This document shows, piece after piece, positions 1 through 7,785 of a DNA stretch of 50,612 nucleotides; within the stretch, counting starts at the first letter, position 1, and each line of letters opens with the position of its first letter. This stretch comes from Spirochaetota bacterium. Lineage in GTDB: Bacteria; Spirochaetota; Spirochaetia; Treponematales; Treponemataceae. The position numbers were made by a program, and so were the translations under genes. The DNA lies in the NCBI GenBank assembly GCA_023443865.1, contig JAEZST010000014.1:1-50612 (forward strand). Direction: 5' to 3'. The notes beneath the pieces were generated by a model, which was not told where the DNA came from, did not search any database, and worked only from the letters and a program-made list of their open reading frames with translations.

Positions 1-20
1 ACTCCTGCTAAAAACGACAA

Positions 21-55
21 ACCCGATAGGTTAACCCTGTCGGGTTTTTGCTTTT
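21..55. terminator. Rho-independent terminator, possibly bidirectional
   Basis: A 10-bp stem (ACCCGATAGG with CCTGTCGGGT, one G-T pair) closes a short loop. On the plus strand it is followed by TTTTTGCTTTT, so it can end a plus-strand gene lying to the left of the window. On the minus strand it lies 16 bp beyond the GH2 stop codon and is followed by a looser T-rich stretch, so it may also end that gene. Confidence 0.75.
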
Positions 56-70
56 AAACCAGGTTCAGGA

Positions 71-3000
71 CTAGGACTCGAACCGGAACCACCCAAGGTC
101 AAACTCGCAACCCGGCAGGAAGACGAAGGTGACCGTTTGCTTTCCCCGTACCGGGTCCAGGTTAAACGAGCGTTCGGTATACGCCTCGGCGCGCCCGAAT
201 TCCACGATTTGGGTTCGCTGGCCTTCGCTTCCGTCGAAGCGGATATTGATCGAATTTAGCTCAAGCGGGGTTCGGCCGTAGATCGTGAGGCGCGAGCAGC
301 CGATATCGCCGAAATCCATATCGCGGTATTCCAGGGACACGTTGTTGCCGATGCCCTCAATCGCGTTTCGTTCCGGGACCGGGGTAAAACGGTCGCCGTA
401 AACCGCGTCGTTTTCCAGGGCGCCGATCTTGGCGCGGGCCTTGTCCGGGCGGGTAAACGAAAAGCCCTTTATGTGCGCCTTCCTTCGGAGCACGAAACAG
501 ACCGAGCCGATTCCCCTCATGCGGCGCGAAAGCTTCCAGGTTACCGACTGGTAGGTATTCCATTTTGTGGGGATGTCGTACGTCTCGAGGGCGAGCCTTT
601 CGGTGCCTTCCTCGTCGGGCATGCCGTCCCATATTTCTACGGGGAACGGCTCGCTGTCCAACGCGAAAAGGGGGAGGGTGATCTCGTCTGAGCCCCAGGG
701 CCCGAAATCGATCCCGTCAAAGCAAACGTAGCTCGTTCCGTCCCGCGGGGTCGCCACGCCGCGGTCGTTCCCGTTGCCGAGCTCCGCGTTCGTCCGCTTC
801 CATAGGCCCCCCGAAACGAAATCGTAGGGGTCCAGGTACGCGGGCCCCAGGCCGCTGGCGGTGAATTCCAGTTGGGAGATGAGCCGGATTTTGTCGGAAC
901 CGTTTCTCGCCGTTGCCCGCACGCGGAAATTCCCGTCGCCGAGGGCGGTCAGCGTCGCGCTCGAACCGTCCGCGGCGGGTTCGATCCTCGCGAGGTTCGA
1001 ATCGATCCCTGCGTCGTCGGTTACGCGCCATTCCACGTCGCGCCAGGTCGCGTTGTCGGGACGGAGCCGCGCGGTCACGGTTTTTGACGTAGCTTCCGGC
1101 CCGAACGCGGTGCCTCCTTCGCATGCGATTTCTATCTTCCTGACGGGTACCTCGCCGTTTTCCGGGCTTTCGGGATTTTCCCTGCGGCCCGCGCCGAGGA
1201 TTCCGTGGGGCGATTCGGTCGCCTTCAGCGATATCCGCGTTCCTTGAAGTCCGGGAGAAGACACCTCTACGGCGATATCGCCCGGCTGAGTCCTGGCCGC
1301 GATCACGGCCAGGAGCTTGCCGCTGAAAAGCCTCCGGCTGGTGCCCTGATACTCGTCCCGGTCAGCGCTGTCGCCGTTGTCGAGCCCGACGAGCCGGCCG
1401 GCCCCGGTTACCCTGACGCGCACGCGGTTATTCGCGTTGGCTACCGGGATCCCGTCGGCGTCCACGACGGCGATTTCCGCGAAGGCAAGGTCCGCCCCGT
1501 CGGCGAAGAGCCGTTCGCGGTCTACGGTCACGACGATCCGTCGGGCGTCGCCGAAGGAGCGAATCCCGTCGCGGGCCACTTCGCGCCCGTCGTCGCCATA
1601 GGCAACGGCCTCGAGCGTTCCCGGAGCCCAGGGGAGACGCCAGGTCGCCGCGAGCGTGTCTCCCGCGCGGTGGTCTATCCGCTCGCGGCCCACGAGGGTC
1701 CCGTCCCGGTAGAGCGCCACCTCGTCGGCGTTCGAGCAGACGATCACGTCGATCGCCTGTCCCGGGTTGAAATCCCAGTAGGGAAAGACGTGGACCATGG
1801 GGGACTCCCCGACGTCGGTCCATTCCGCCTTGAAGCGATAGTAGGAATCCTTGGGGAATCCCGCGGTGTCGACCTGGCCGAAGTAGGAGTTTTTCGTGAA
1901 ATAGGGCGTGGGTTCGCCGATGTAATCGAAGCCCGACCAGAGAAACTGGCCCAGGCAAAATTCGGCGTCGCGGTCGTCGGCGATACAGGCGTCGATGCTT
2001 TTTGCGCCCCAGCTCGTGGCGCTGTTTCCCAGCGAGGAACATTGTTCGTCGTCGTCGGCGAGGGTCGATCGGGAGGCGGGAAAACGGTAGATTCCCCGGC
2101 TGTGCGCGATTGAGGCGGTTTCGCTACCGTAGATGATCCAGTCCGGGTGGGACCGGTGGTGGCTTTCGTAATACTTCTCGGCGTAATTATAACCGGCGAG
2201 CTTCACGATATCGGCGCATTTTTGGGCGTTTTCCCAGGGCATGTAATTGGAGCCGATCGTCACCGGGGCGTTTCCGAGGCCGTCGTGGGCGGCGACCAGG
2301 TTCATGAGTGCGCGGGCGATTACCTGACCGCGTTCGCCCGCGTGGGTATCGTGAATCTCGTTCCCGATGCTCCACATGATCACGCTGGGGCGATTGCGGT
2401 CGCGGCGAATCCAGCTGGCCACGTCGCGTTCCGCCCACTCGGGGAAAAAACGGGCGTAATCGAAGGGGTTTTTCGGCTTTTCCCACATATCGAAGGCCTC
2501 GGAAAGGACGAGCATGCCGGTTTCGTCGGCGATTTCCATGAACGCCTCGGCGGGCGGGTTATGGGCGGTCCGTATGGCGTTAACGCCCATGCCTTTGAGG
2601 ATCGCGAACTGCCTGCGAAGCGCCGCGGCGTTTACGGCGGCCCCAAGGCAACCCAGATCGTGATGCTGGCACACGCCGCGCAGTTTCACTCGCCTTCCGT
2701 TTAAGGAAAAACCGTCAGTCGGGTGAAAGGCGATTTCCCGGAACCCGAATCGGGTTTTCTCGCGGTCAATGACGTTTCCCTCCCCGTCCAGCAGTTCGGT
2801 AACGAGGGCGTAGCGTTCGGGGGAAGCGATATCCCACAGGCGCGGGCTATCGGCCTCGAGCGTGGCCCGATAGGTTCCGCCTTCGGCGTCTCGTTCCGCG
2901 TTCGCCCGGCACGTTTCGACGCCCTCGCTGTCCAGCACGACGAACCGAACCGCCTTTTCCCCTGACCGCGCGGTCTCGCCGGGAACCGCTCTCCCTCCGT

Positions 3001-3556
3001 CGATTTCCGCCGAAACGGAGATTCTCCAGGCGTTCCCCCCCAGCCTCCGCGGGGCGATATAAACCCCGTCTCCCGCGATATGCGCGTCCGGGCGGCTTAT
3101 GAGCCACGCGTCGCGGTAGATGCCCGCGCCGGTGTACCAGCGGGAATTGGGCGCGCGATGGGTAACCCTGACGAGGATCTCGGCATCGCCGGCCGGGGAG
3201 GAATCGCCCGTTCGCAGGGCGTCGGTAATCTCGAATTCAAAGGCGGTATAGCCGTACTTCCATTCAAATACCCGCCGTCCGTTCACGAATACGGCGCTAT
3301 CCATATAAACGCCGTCGAACCGAAGGAAGGTCCTCCTCCCTTCGGCCCCGAGCGCTTTGAGCTCCGCTGCGGATAACGGGCGCCGATACCAGCCGATTCC
3401 GTCGGCGTACAGGTCAGTGACGCGTTCAATGAGCCAGTCGTGGGGGAGGTCAACCGCCTTCCAGGGCGCCCCCTGGCATGGTATCGCCTCGGAAGCGGAT
3501 TCTGCCGGGAGCAGGAGGAATTCCCATTTGTCGTACAGTAGCGTTCGGTCAGCCAT
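71..3556 (-). CDS. Glycoside hydrolase family 2 (beta-galactosidase-like)
   Basis: Retaining exo-glycosidase of family GH2, probably removing terminal beta-galactosyl or related residues from imported oligosaccharides. Sugar-binding jelly roll at about residues 1-160, Ig-like domain about 165-280, TIM barrel about 280-590. The acid/base Glu is in SIGNEIHD (E400) and the nucleophile Glu in YGSETAS (E479). C-terminal extensions follow: a DUF4982-like beta domain (about 600-670), an Ig-like domain and an extra beta-rich region that looks carbohydrate-binding, giving 1161 aa, longer than a minimal GH2. There is no signal peptide, so it is predicted cytoplasmic. Start: ATG 6 bp after GAGGAG. It is monocistronic and divergent from a chemoreceptor. 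The substrate is inference: GH2 also contains beta-glucuronidases and beta-mannosidases. Confidence 0.9.
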   Translation of the reverse strand: MADRTLLYDKWEFLLLPAESASEAIPCQGAPWKAVDLPHDWLIERVTDLYADGIGWYRRPLSAAELKALGAEGRRTFLRFDGVYMDSAVFVNGRRVFEWKYGYTAFEFEITDALRTGDSSPAGDAEILVRVTHRAPNSRWYTGAGIYRDAWLISRPDAHIAGDGVYIAPRRLGGNAWRISVSAEIDGGRAVPGETARSGEKAVRFVVLDSEGVETCRANAERDAEGGTYRATLEADSPRLWDIASPERYALVTELLDGEGNVIDREKTRFGFREIAFHPTDGFSLNGRRVKLRGVCQHHDLGCLGAAVNAAALRRQFAILKGMGVNAIRTAHNPPAEAFMEIADETGMLVLSEAFDMWEKPKNPFDYARFFPEWAERDVASWIRRDRNRPSVIMWSIGNEIHDTHAGERGQVIARALMNLVAAHDGLGNAPVTIGSNYMPWENAQKCADIVKLAGYNYAEKYYESHHRSHPDWIIYGSETASIAHSRGIYRFPASRSTLADDDEQCSSLGNSATSWGAKSIDACIADDRDAEFCLGQFLWSGFDYIGEPTPYFTKNSYFGQVDTAGFPKDSYYRFKAEWTDVGESPMVHVFPYWDFNPGQAIDVIVCSNADEVALYRDGTLVGRERIDHRAGDTLAATWRLPWAPGTLEAVAYGDDGREVARDGIRSFGDARRIVVTVDRERLFADGADLAFAEIAVVDADGIPVANANNRVRVRVTGAGRLVGLDNGDSADRDEYQGTSRRLFSGKLLAVIAARTQPGDIAVEVSSPGLQGTRISLKATESPHGILGAGRRENPESPENGEVPVRKIEIACEGGTAFGPEATSKTVTARLRPDNATWRDVEWRVTDDAGIDSNLARIEPAADGSSATLTALGDGNFRVRATARNGSDKIRLISQLEFTASGLGPAYLDPYDFVSGGLWKRTNAELGNGNDRGVATPRDGTSYVCFDGIDFGPWGSDEITLPLFALDSEPFPVEIWDGMPDEEGTERLALETYDIPTKWNTYQSVTWKLSRRMRGIGSVCFVLRRKAHIKGFSFTRPDKARAKIGALENDAVYGDRFTPVPERNAIEGIGNNVSLEYRDMDFGDIGCSRLTIYGRTPLELNSINIRFDGSEGQRTQIVEFGRAEAYTERSFNLDPVRGKQTVTFVFLPGCEFDLGWFRFES

Positions 3557-3576
3557 CTCGTTCTCCTCGGGCTCCC

Positions 3577-3605
3577 ATTCTGTCCGCCGTCGGCGAAAAG
3601 ATCAA
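3577..3605 (-). promoter_or_regulatory. Sigma-70-type promoter of the GH2 gene
   Basis: On the minus strand TTGATC (3600-3605) and CAGAAT (3577-3582) are separated by exactly 17 bp, upstream of the GH2 Shine-Dalgarno GAGGAG and ATG at 3556. Confidence 0.55.
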
Positions 3606-3667
3606 CCGAGAAACGGGCTACGCGCGCGTTCTTTACGAAACCCTGCCTTTTTTTCGCGATATTGTAT

Positions 3668-3673
3668 TAGAAT
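3668..3673 (+). promoter_or_regulatory. -10 element placed for a leaderless chemoreceptor mRNA
   Basis: TAGAAT ends 6 bp before the ATG at 3680, so transcription would begin at or next to the A of the ATG. No Shine-Dalgarno is present. An alternative is a weak sigma-28-like element (GAAA at 3637, CGCGATAT at 3655-3662), which would give a leader of about 10 nt. Confidence 0.45.
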
Positions 3674-3679
3674 GGAACT

Positions 3680-5308
3680 ATGAAATTACATTCATTTATC
3701 GATAAACGGCTTGCCTTGTCCTACCGGGATAGAGACCCCGAGGACCTTGAAATCGCGCGAACTCTTTTCGTCGTTACCGCGGGTCTGTCCGCGATCGCGC
3801 TTCTGATGGCCTTCTTGATCCAAAGCAAGGGTAACGAACGGTATTTGGTCGCCGGCCTATTCTGTATCCTCGCGGCGCTCACCGTCTTTACCCTTTTCGG
3901 CAAGGCGAAGATCGCCAGTTTTCTCACAACAACCGTGCTATCGATGGCCCTATCCGGGCTCGTCTTTCTCAATCCCGAAGGGCACGGGTATTTCGAGCCC
4001 TACTTTATCGGTTTCCTCAATCTTTTTGCCATGGGCCTTACCGTTTTGGTGGAATATCGCTCTTGGCAGGTATTCTTTCCCGCCGCCTATTCGACCTTCG
4101 CTATCGTAATCGACCTTATCTTCCGCGTGGTGCCCCAGGCCCGGGCCGCGGGAGAAATCCCCCAAATCGACGACGGGGCGATCGTTATCATCCTGACTTT
4201 TCTCGTCGCCATTTCTTTGAATGCCTTGATAAACCGCGAAAAGCGGTTTCTCGCCCATAGCCGCGAGGCTACCGCCCGGGCAGACCGTCAGCTCGCGCTG
4301 TTGAAAGGCGCCCTGGACGCATCCACCACCTCCTTGGCTCAGGGGAATATGCTAAGCGATTCCGCCAAGAAAACCGCGGCTTTTGCCGCCGATTCGGCAG
4401 ACTTGGTCAAGCGGGCCGAACGGGCAATGCATGCCCTCGCGGACGATAGCAGAAAGCTGGGCGAAGAAATAAGCGAAATCGGGGCAAGTTCGGCCCGCGC
4501 CCGTTTAAGCGCCGAGGGGCAAAGCAGCGTCATTAACGAAACCTCCGCCGCGATCGAGCAGATGACCGCCTCTATCCGGAACATAAACGGCGTTACCCGC
4601 GACCGGCAGGGCGCGGTACGCGAGCTTTCGAAAAGCACCGACGACGGCCGGAACATCGTTTCCGCCTCCTCGAAATCCATGGGCGCGGTGGAGTCTTCCA
4701 CCGGGGCTATTTTGGATATCGTGAACGTGATCAGCGCGGTCGCGGCCCAAACGAACCTATTGGCCATGAACGCCGCGATCGAGGCCGCCCACGCGGGCGA
4801 GGCGGGCCGCGGTTTCGCGGTGGTCGCCGACGAAATACGGAAACTCTCGGAGCAAACGAGCAAGAGCGTTAAGGCCGTCACCGATACGGTCAAGGGCACC
4901 ATACGGGACATACGGGCCGCCGCCGACAACAACGACCGGGCCGTACGCTCCTTCGAGACCATAGCGAAGGAGGCCGAACTCGTTTCCGGGGCCATGCAGG
5001 AGATAATCGACGGCCTGGACGAGCTTTCCAAGGGTACCGACGAGATTAACCGCGGCGTATCCGATTCGGTGACGAGCACCAACGAATTGCGCGACGCGGT
5101 GGCCGCCCTGGACCACCAGATCCTGAAGGCCCGCGAAAGCCTGACCGCGCTGGAAGAGGCTTCCCGGCAGGTCGACTCCGATCTGACCGCCGTGGGCCGA
5201 ACCATCGATTCCATCTCGTCTGAAGCCGCGAGCGTAGACGCCATCGGAACCGCGAACGCGCTGGGCCTGTCCGAGCTCAACGCGGCATTGAGTCTCGTAG
5301 AGCGCTGA
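3680..5308 (+). CDS. Methyl-accepting chemotaxis protein with six-helix membrane domain
   Basis: Chemoreceptor that would couple to CheW/CheA. Residues 1-180 hold about six hydrophobic helices (for example around residues 28-48, 53-72, 78-96, 100-120, 125-145 and 160-178) with very short loops, and there is no periplasmic ligand domain. The stimulus is therefore probably sensed in or at the membrane, or through energy state. The C-terminal part (about 190-542) is a long coiled coil with the conserved signalling hairpin: AAIEAAHAGEAGRGF followed by VVADEIRKLSEQT. The HAMP region is absent or degenerate. The start is supported by the hydrophilic N terminus and the -10 element just upstream. It is monocistronic and divergent from GH2. 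Family assignment is certain; the ligand is unknown. Confidence 0.93.
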   Translation: MKLHSFIDKRLALSYRDRDPEDLEIARTLFVVTAGLSAIALLMAFLIQSKGNERYLVAGLFCILAALTVFTLFGKAKIASFLTTTVLSMALSGLVFLNPEGHGYFEPYFIGFLNLFAMGLTVLVEYRSWQVFFPAAYSTFAIVIDLIFRVVPQARAAGEIPQIDDGAIVIILTFLVAISLNALINREKRFLAHSREATARADRQLALLKGALDASTTSLAQGNMLSDSAKKTAAFAADSADLVKRAERAMHALADDSRKLGEEISEIGASSARARLSAEGQSSVINETSAAIEQMTASIRNINGVTRDRQGAVRELSKSTDDGRNIVSASSKSMGAVESSTGAILDIVNVISAVAAQTNLLAMNAAIEAAHAGEAGRGFAVVADEIRKLSEQTSKSVKAVTDTVKGTIRDIRAAADNNDRAVRSFETIAKEAELVSGAMQEIIDGLDELSKGTDEINRGVSDSVTSTNELRDAVAALDHQILKARESLTALEEASRQVDSDLTAVGRTIDSISSEAASVDAIGTANALGLSELNAALSLVER

Positions 5309-5391
5309 GAATGGGCCTAACCGCGCGCGGCATGGCGGTATGGGCCTTTCCCGAAAACCTACTATTTCCCGGTAATTATGGGTATTATTTA

Positions 5392-5461
5392 TTGACAATT
5401 TGCGCAAAATGCCCGATTCTGTGTAAGTTAACCGCGGTTGTAAATAACCGCGCAGAAGGAG
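5392..5461 (+). promoter_or_regulatory. Promoter and leader hairpin of the rhodanese/FMN lipoprotein operon
   Basis: TTGACA (5392-5397) stands 17 bp before GATTCT (5415-5420), a good -35 with a weak -10. In the predicted leader a 7-bp stem, CGCGGTT (5433-5439) with AACCGCG (5446-5452), ends 3 bp before the Shine-Dalgarno AAGGAG (5456-5461). Confidence 0.5.
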
Positions 5462-5467
5462 ATTATC

Positions 5468-6013
5468 ATGACCAAACGCATTTCCCTGTTGGTTGCCGCC
5501 GTCGCGGCTTCCCTTTTCGTCGGCTGCGCCACCACCCAGCCCGTTGCCCAGGCCGCGCCCATTCCCGCAGCCGTCGCTTCCGCCGCCCTGAAGGATTCCC
5601 CCATAACCATGGCGAACATAGACGAGTTTATCGGCCGCCCCGGCGTTATGGTCGTTGACCTCCGCAATTTCGAGGACCGATTCAACGGCGGCTATATCAT
5701 CGGTACCGAGGCGATTCCCTTCTTCCAGTTCCTGGACGGCCGCATGGCGACCCGGGGAAAGGTTGACGGCAAGGACACGTGGGACGCTGCCCTCGCCACC
5801 ACCAACGACGGTTTCGCCTTCGGGAATTACTTCCCCAAGGACGACGCAATCGTTCTTTTCTGCGCCAGCGGCACCCGCGCGGCCTTCGTGAAGACCGTTC
5901 TCGACGCCAAGGGCTATACCACCTTCAACGCGGGCGGCTTCAAGGATTATAAGGGGCCCCGCAAGGTACTCGGCGACGGCACGTACGCCCTTCCCGCCCC
6001 GGCGGCCCACTAA
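5468..6013 (+). CDS. Rhodanese-domain lipoprotein
   Basis: Predicted exported lipoprotein: positively charged start, hydrophobic core and lipobox FVGC with Cys20 as the acylated residue. After an Ala/Pro linker, residues about 50-180 form one rhodanese domain, with MANIDEFI at its start, VVDLRN, and the active-site loop CASGTRAA (Cys132 as sulfur- or thiol-carrying residue). The family moves sulfane sulfur or senses thiols; here it would act at the outside face of the inner membrane or in the periplasm. ATG follows AAGGAG at 6 bp. Its stop codon overlaps the next start (TAATG at 6011-6015), so the two proteins are translationally coupled and probably work together. The substrate is unknown. 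Confidence 0.85.
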   Translation: MTKRISLLVAAVAASLFVGCATTQPVAQAAPIPAAVASAALKDSPITMANIDEFIGRPGVMVVDLRNFEDRFNGGYIIGTEAIPFFQFLDGRMATRGKVDGKDTWDAALATTNDGFAFGNYFPKDDAIVLFCASGTRAAFVKTVLDAKGYTTFNAGGFKDYKGPRKVLGDGTYALPAPAAH

Positions 6014-6624
6014 TGGCAAAGTCTTTCGCGTATCGGGGCGCGGCCGCGGCATTGGTCGCCCTCATAACGGTTTTGGGCGGTTGCGCGGGTACCCCCGCGG
6101 CCGGAAAAGCCTCCCCCGCGGCGGGCCAAGCGCCGGCGGGAACGGAGCGAATACTGCCCTACACCCATATCGACGGCTTTGGAACCCCGAGCGACGAGCT
6201 CGCCTGGATTTCCTGGGAGTTCGAGGCCTTGGACTTCGTGAAGTACCAGATCGACTATATCTCCTGTACCTGCAGACCCGATTCGATCAACAAGCAGTCG
6301 CTGCTGTACGTCGAAATCGCCAAGGGCGGGACGGGCGGAAAGATACGGAAGGTTTGGTTCGATTACTGGGGCGATAGCCCGTATATGCCCGACGGTACCA
6401 CCCGCGAGGAAATCGAGACCAACTTCATGCCGAAGCTGGTGAATACCAAGGCCGCCGACGTGGAAGCCCTGGATACCATGAGCGGCGCGACGGTAACCAC
6501 CGTTAACCTGAAGCAGATCCTCGGCGCGGTATTGGCGTACCATAACGATAAGTACGCCGCCCCGGGCCTGGGCGAAGCCCCCGACTATGTCGACGCGGAA
6601 AGCGGCGCCACCGTCGCGGACTAA
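6013..6624 (+). CDS. FMN-binding-domain-like lipoprotein with two flavinylation motifs
   Basis: Predicted lipoprotein with lipobox LGGC (Cys24) and a low-complexity Ala/Gly/Pro linker to about residue 45. The central part contains ISCTC and ends in DTMSGATVTT (Thr160 is the expected flavin-bearing Thr), the signature of FMN-bind domains modified by ApbE as in NqrC and RnfG. The extreme C terminus, DAESGATVAD, is a second match to the D-A-x-S-G-A-T motif (Thr200, four residues from the end). It is coupled to the rhodanese lipoprotein by a one-base stop/start overlap. What is seen: both motifs and the lipobox. Inferred: an extracytoplasmic flavin electron carrier. No ApbE gene lies in this window. 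Confidence 0.7.
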   Translation: MAKSFAYRGAAAALVALITVLGGCAGTPAAGKASPAAGQAPAGTERILPYTHIDGFGTPSDELAWISWEFEALDFVKYQIDYISCTCRPDSINKQSLLYVEIAKGGTGGKIRKVWFDYWGDSPYMPDGTTREEIETNFMPKLVNTKAADVEALDTMSGATVTTVNLKQILGAVLAYHNDKYAAPGLGEAPDYVDAESGATVAD

Positions 6625-6650
6625 ACGGCAGAGAGCCTGAGAAAGCTTCG

Positions 6651-6688
6651 AAAAAGACCGAACCGGTACGCGGTTCGGTCTTTTTTTT
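6651..6688. terminator. Bidirectional Rho-independent terminator
   Basis: The stem AAGACCGAACCG with CGGTTCGGTCTT has a 5-nt loop, followed by eight T on the plus strand. An A-run precedes it, giving T on the minus strand. It serves the FMN lipoprotein operon and can also serve the convergent AraC-type gene ending at 6744. Confidence 0.9.
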
Positions 6689-6743
6689 GCCGAACGCGGT
6701 AGCCCCGAACGGGGTGCCCCGAACGAGCGTCGCCGTCGCCCCG

Positions 6744-7634
6744 TCAGCGGTTGGTTACGTGCATGGTCCGATACCGCTGGCGCGATTCGGTAGGCGTTTC
6801 CCCCTTGCGGGCCTTGAATTGCCGTATGAAATTACGCGTGGAATTGAAGCCCGAATCGTAGGCGATGGAATCGATGGTGTTGTTGCTTTCCTCGAGGAGG
6901 CAGGTGGCGTACTTGATCCGTTGATCGATTATGTAATCGCCGAGCGAACGGCCCATCCGGGCCTTGAAGATGCGGCCCAGGTAGTCCGGATTGTAATTCA
7001 GGTGATCGGAAAGGTTCTTTACCGAGAAGTTGCCGTCAGTAATGTTTTCGTGAATCGCCTGTATCGCGGCGTAAATCAGGGAATACCGGGTCGAGTCGTA
7101 TTTTTCGTCGACGAAGTTCGCGAGGACGGTCTCGTTGAGGTTGATCAGCATCAGCTTGAATAGGTATTGCATTTTTTGCCCGGTGAACGAGGGCCGTTCC
7201 TGTTCGAAAAGGAGGTCGTGAAAGAGGTCGAGAAAGACTTTCGGCTCGTCAAGGGCGATCTCCTGCGGCAACAGCAGCGCGTCGGAGAGCTCGCGGGCCA
7301 CGGCCTCGGGGTCGTTCAATACGCGGAGCGCCTCGCGTTCGCCCATCGCGACGGGCGGTTCGGCGGTGGAAAAGTGCATCCAAAAATACGATGCCGCTTC
7401 GCGTATGGGACGCGTTCCGCGATGGGTACGCTCCGCCGGCAGGAGCACGAACTTCCCCGGCTCTACGGTTAAGGCATCCCCTTCGTCGGTAATGCCCGCG
7501 GTGGACTTCTTTCCCAGTATCAGCACGGACGTATTCAGGTTTCTCGTGGGGTGGACCCAGCCTTCGTTGAGGATGGCGATACCGCAATTGCTCGCCCGCA
7601 ATTCTTCAAGTCTCCGAAGCAGTATGAAATTCAT
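6744..7634 (-). CDS. AraC-family transcriptional regulator
   Basis: One-component regulator. Residues 1-150 form a cupin-like ligand domain (for example VEPGKFVLLPAERTHRGTRP). Residues about 190-290 carry two helix-turn-helix motifs (VKNLSDHLNYNPDYLGRIFK; IDSIAYDSGFNSTRNFIRQF). Length (296 aa) is typical of AraC sugar regulators. Start: ATG after GGGGGAG. It is divergent from the sugar-binding protein gene at 7786, so it probably activates that importer and the GH127 gene. The inducer is likely an arabinosyl or other plant oligosaccharide (inference from the neighbours). Confidence 0.92.
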   Translation of the reverse strand: MNFILLRRLEELRASNCGIAILNEGWVHPTRNLNTSVLILGKKSTAGITDEGDALTVEPGKFVLLPAERTHRGTRPIREAASYFWMHFSTAEPPVAMGEREALRVLNDPEAVARELSDALLLPQEIALDEPKVFLDLFHDLLFEQERPSFTGQKMQYLFKLMLINLNETVLANFVDEKYDSTRYSLIYAAIQAIHENITDGNFSVKNLSDHLNYNPDYLGRIFKARMGRSLGDYIIDQRIKYATCLLEESNNTIDSIAYDSGFNSTRNFIRQFKARKGETPTESRQRYRTMHVTNR

Positions 7635-7785
7635 CGCTCCCCCCCAGGCAGTCTACGCGCGGTTTGCGGAAATCGGCAACAGAAAAGTCGGAATTCGTCG
7701 CTTAACGTCGGCAACCGGCGTCTGGTTCGGTCGCGGAAACGGGGGCTATGATTGCCTATGCATTCAATCCTGAAGGAGGGAAGTA
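7635..7785. promoter_or_regulatory. Divergent control region between the AraC regulator and the sugar importer
   Basis: For the importer, a -10 TATGAT (7747-7752) has no recognisable -35 at 17 bp, which fits activator dependence. The octamer TCGGCAAC occurs twice as a direct repeat (7673-7680 and 7708-7715), a candidate AraC-type half-site pair. The Shine-Dalgarno GGAGGG precedes the ATG at 7786. Confidence 0.45.

Noticed and set aside
4757..6052. A 431-codon minus-strand frame across the chemoreceptor end and rhodanese gene
   Set aside because: Overlaps two confident genes and the promoter between them; composition is Gly/Arg/Val-rich without domains.
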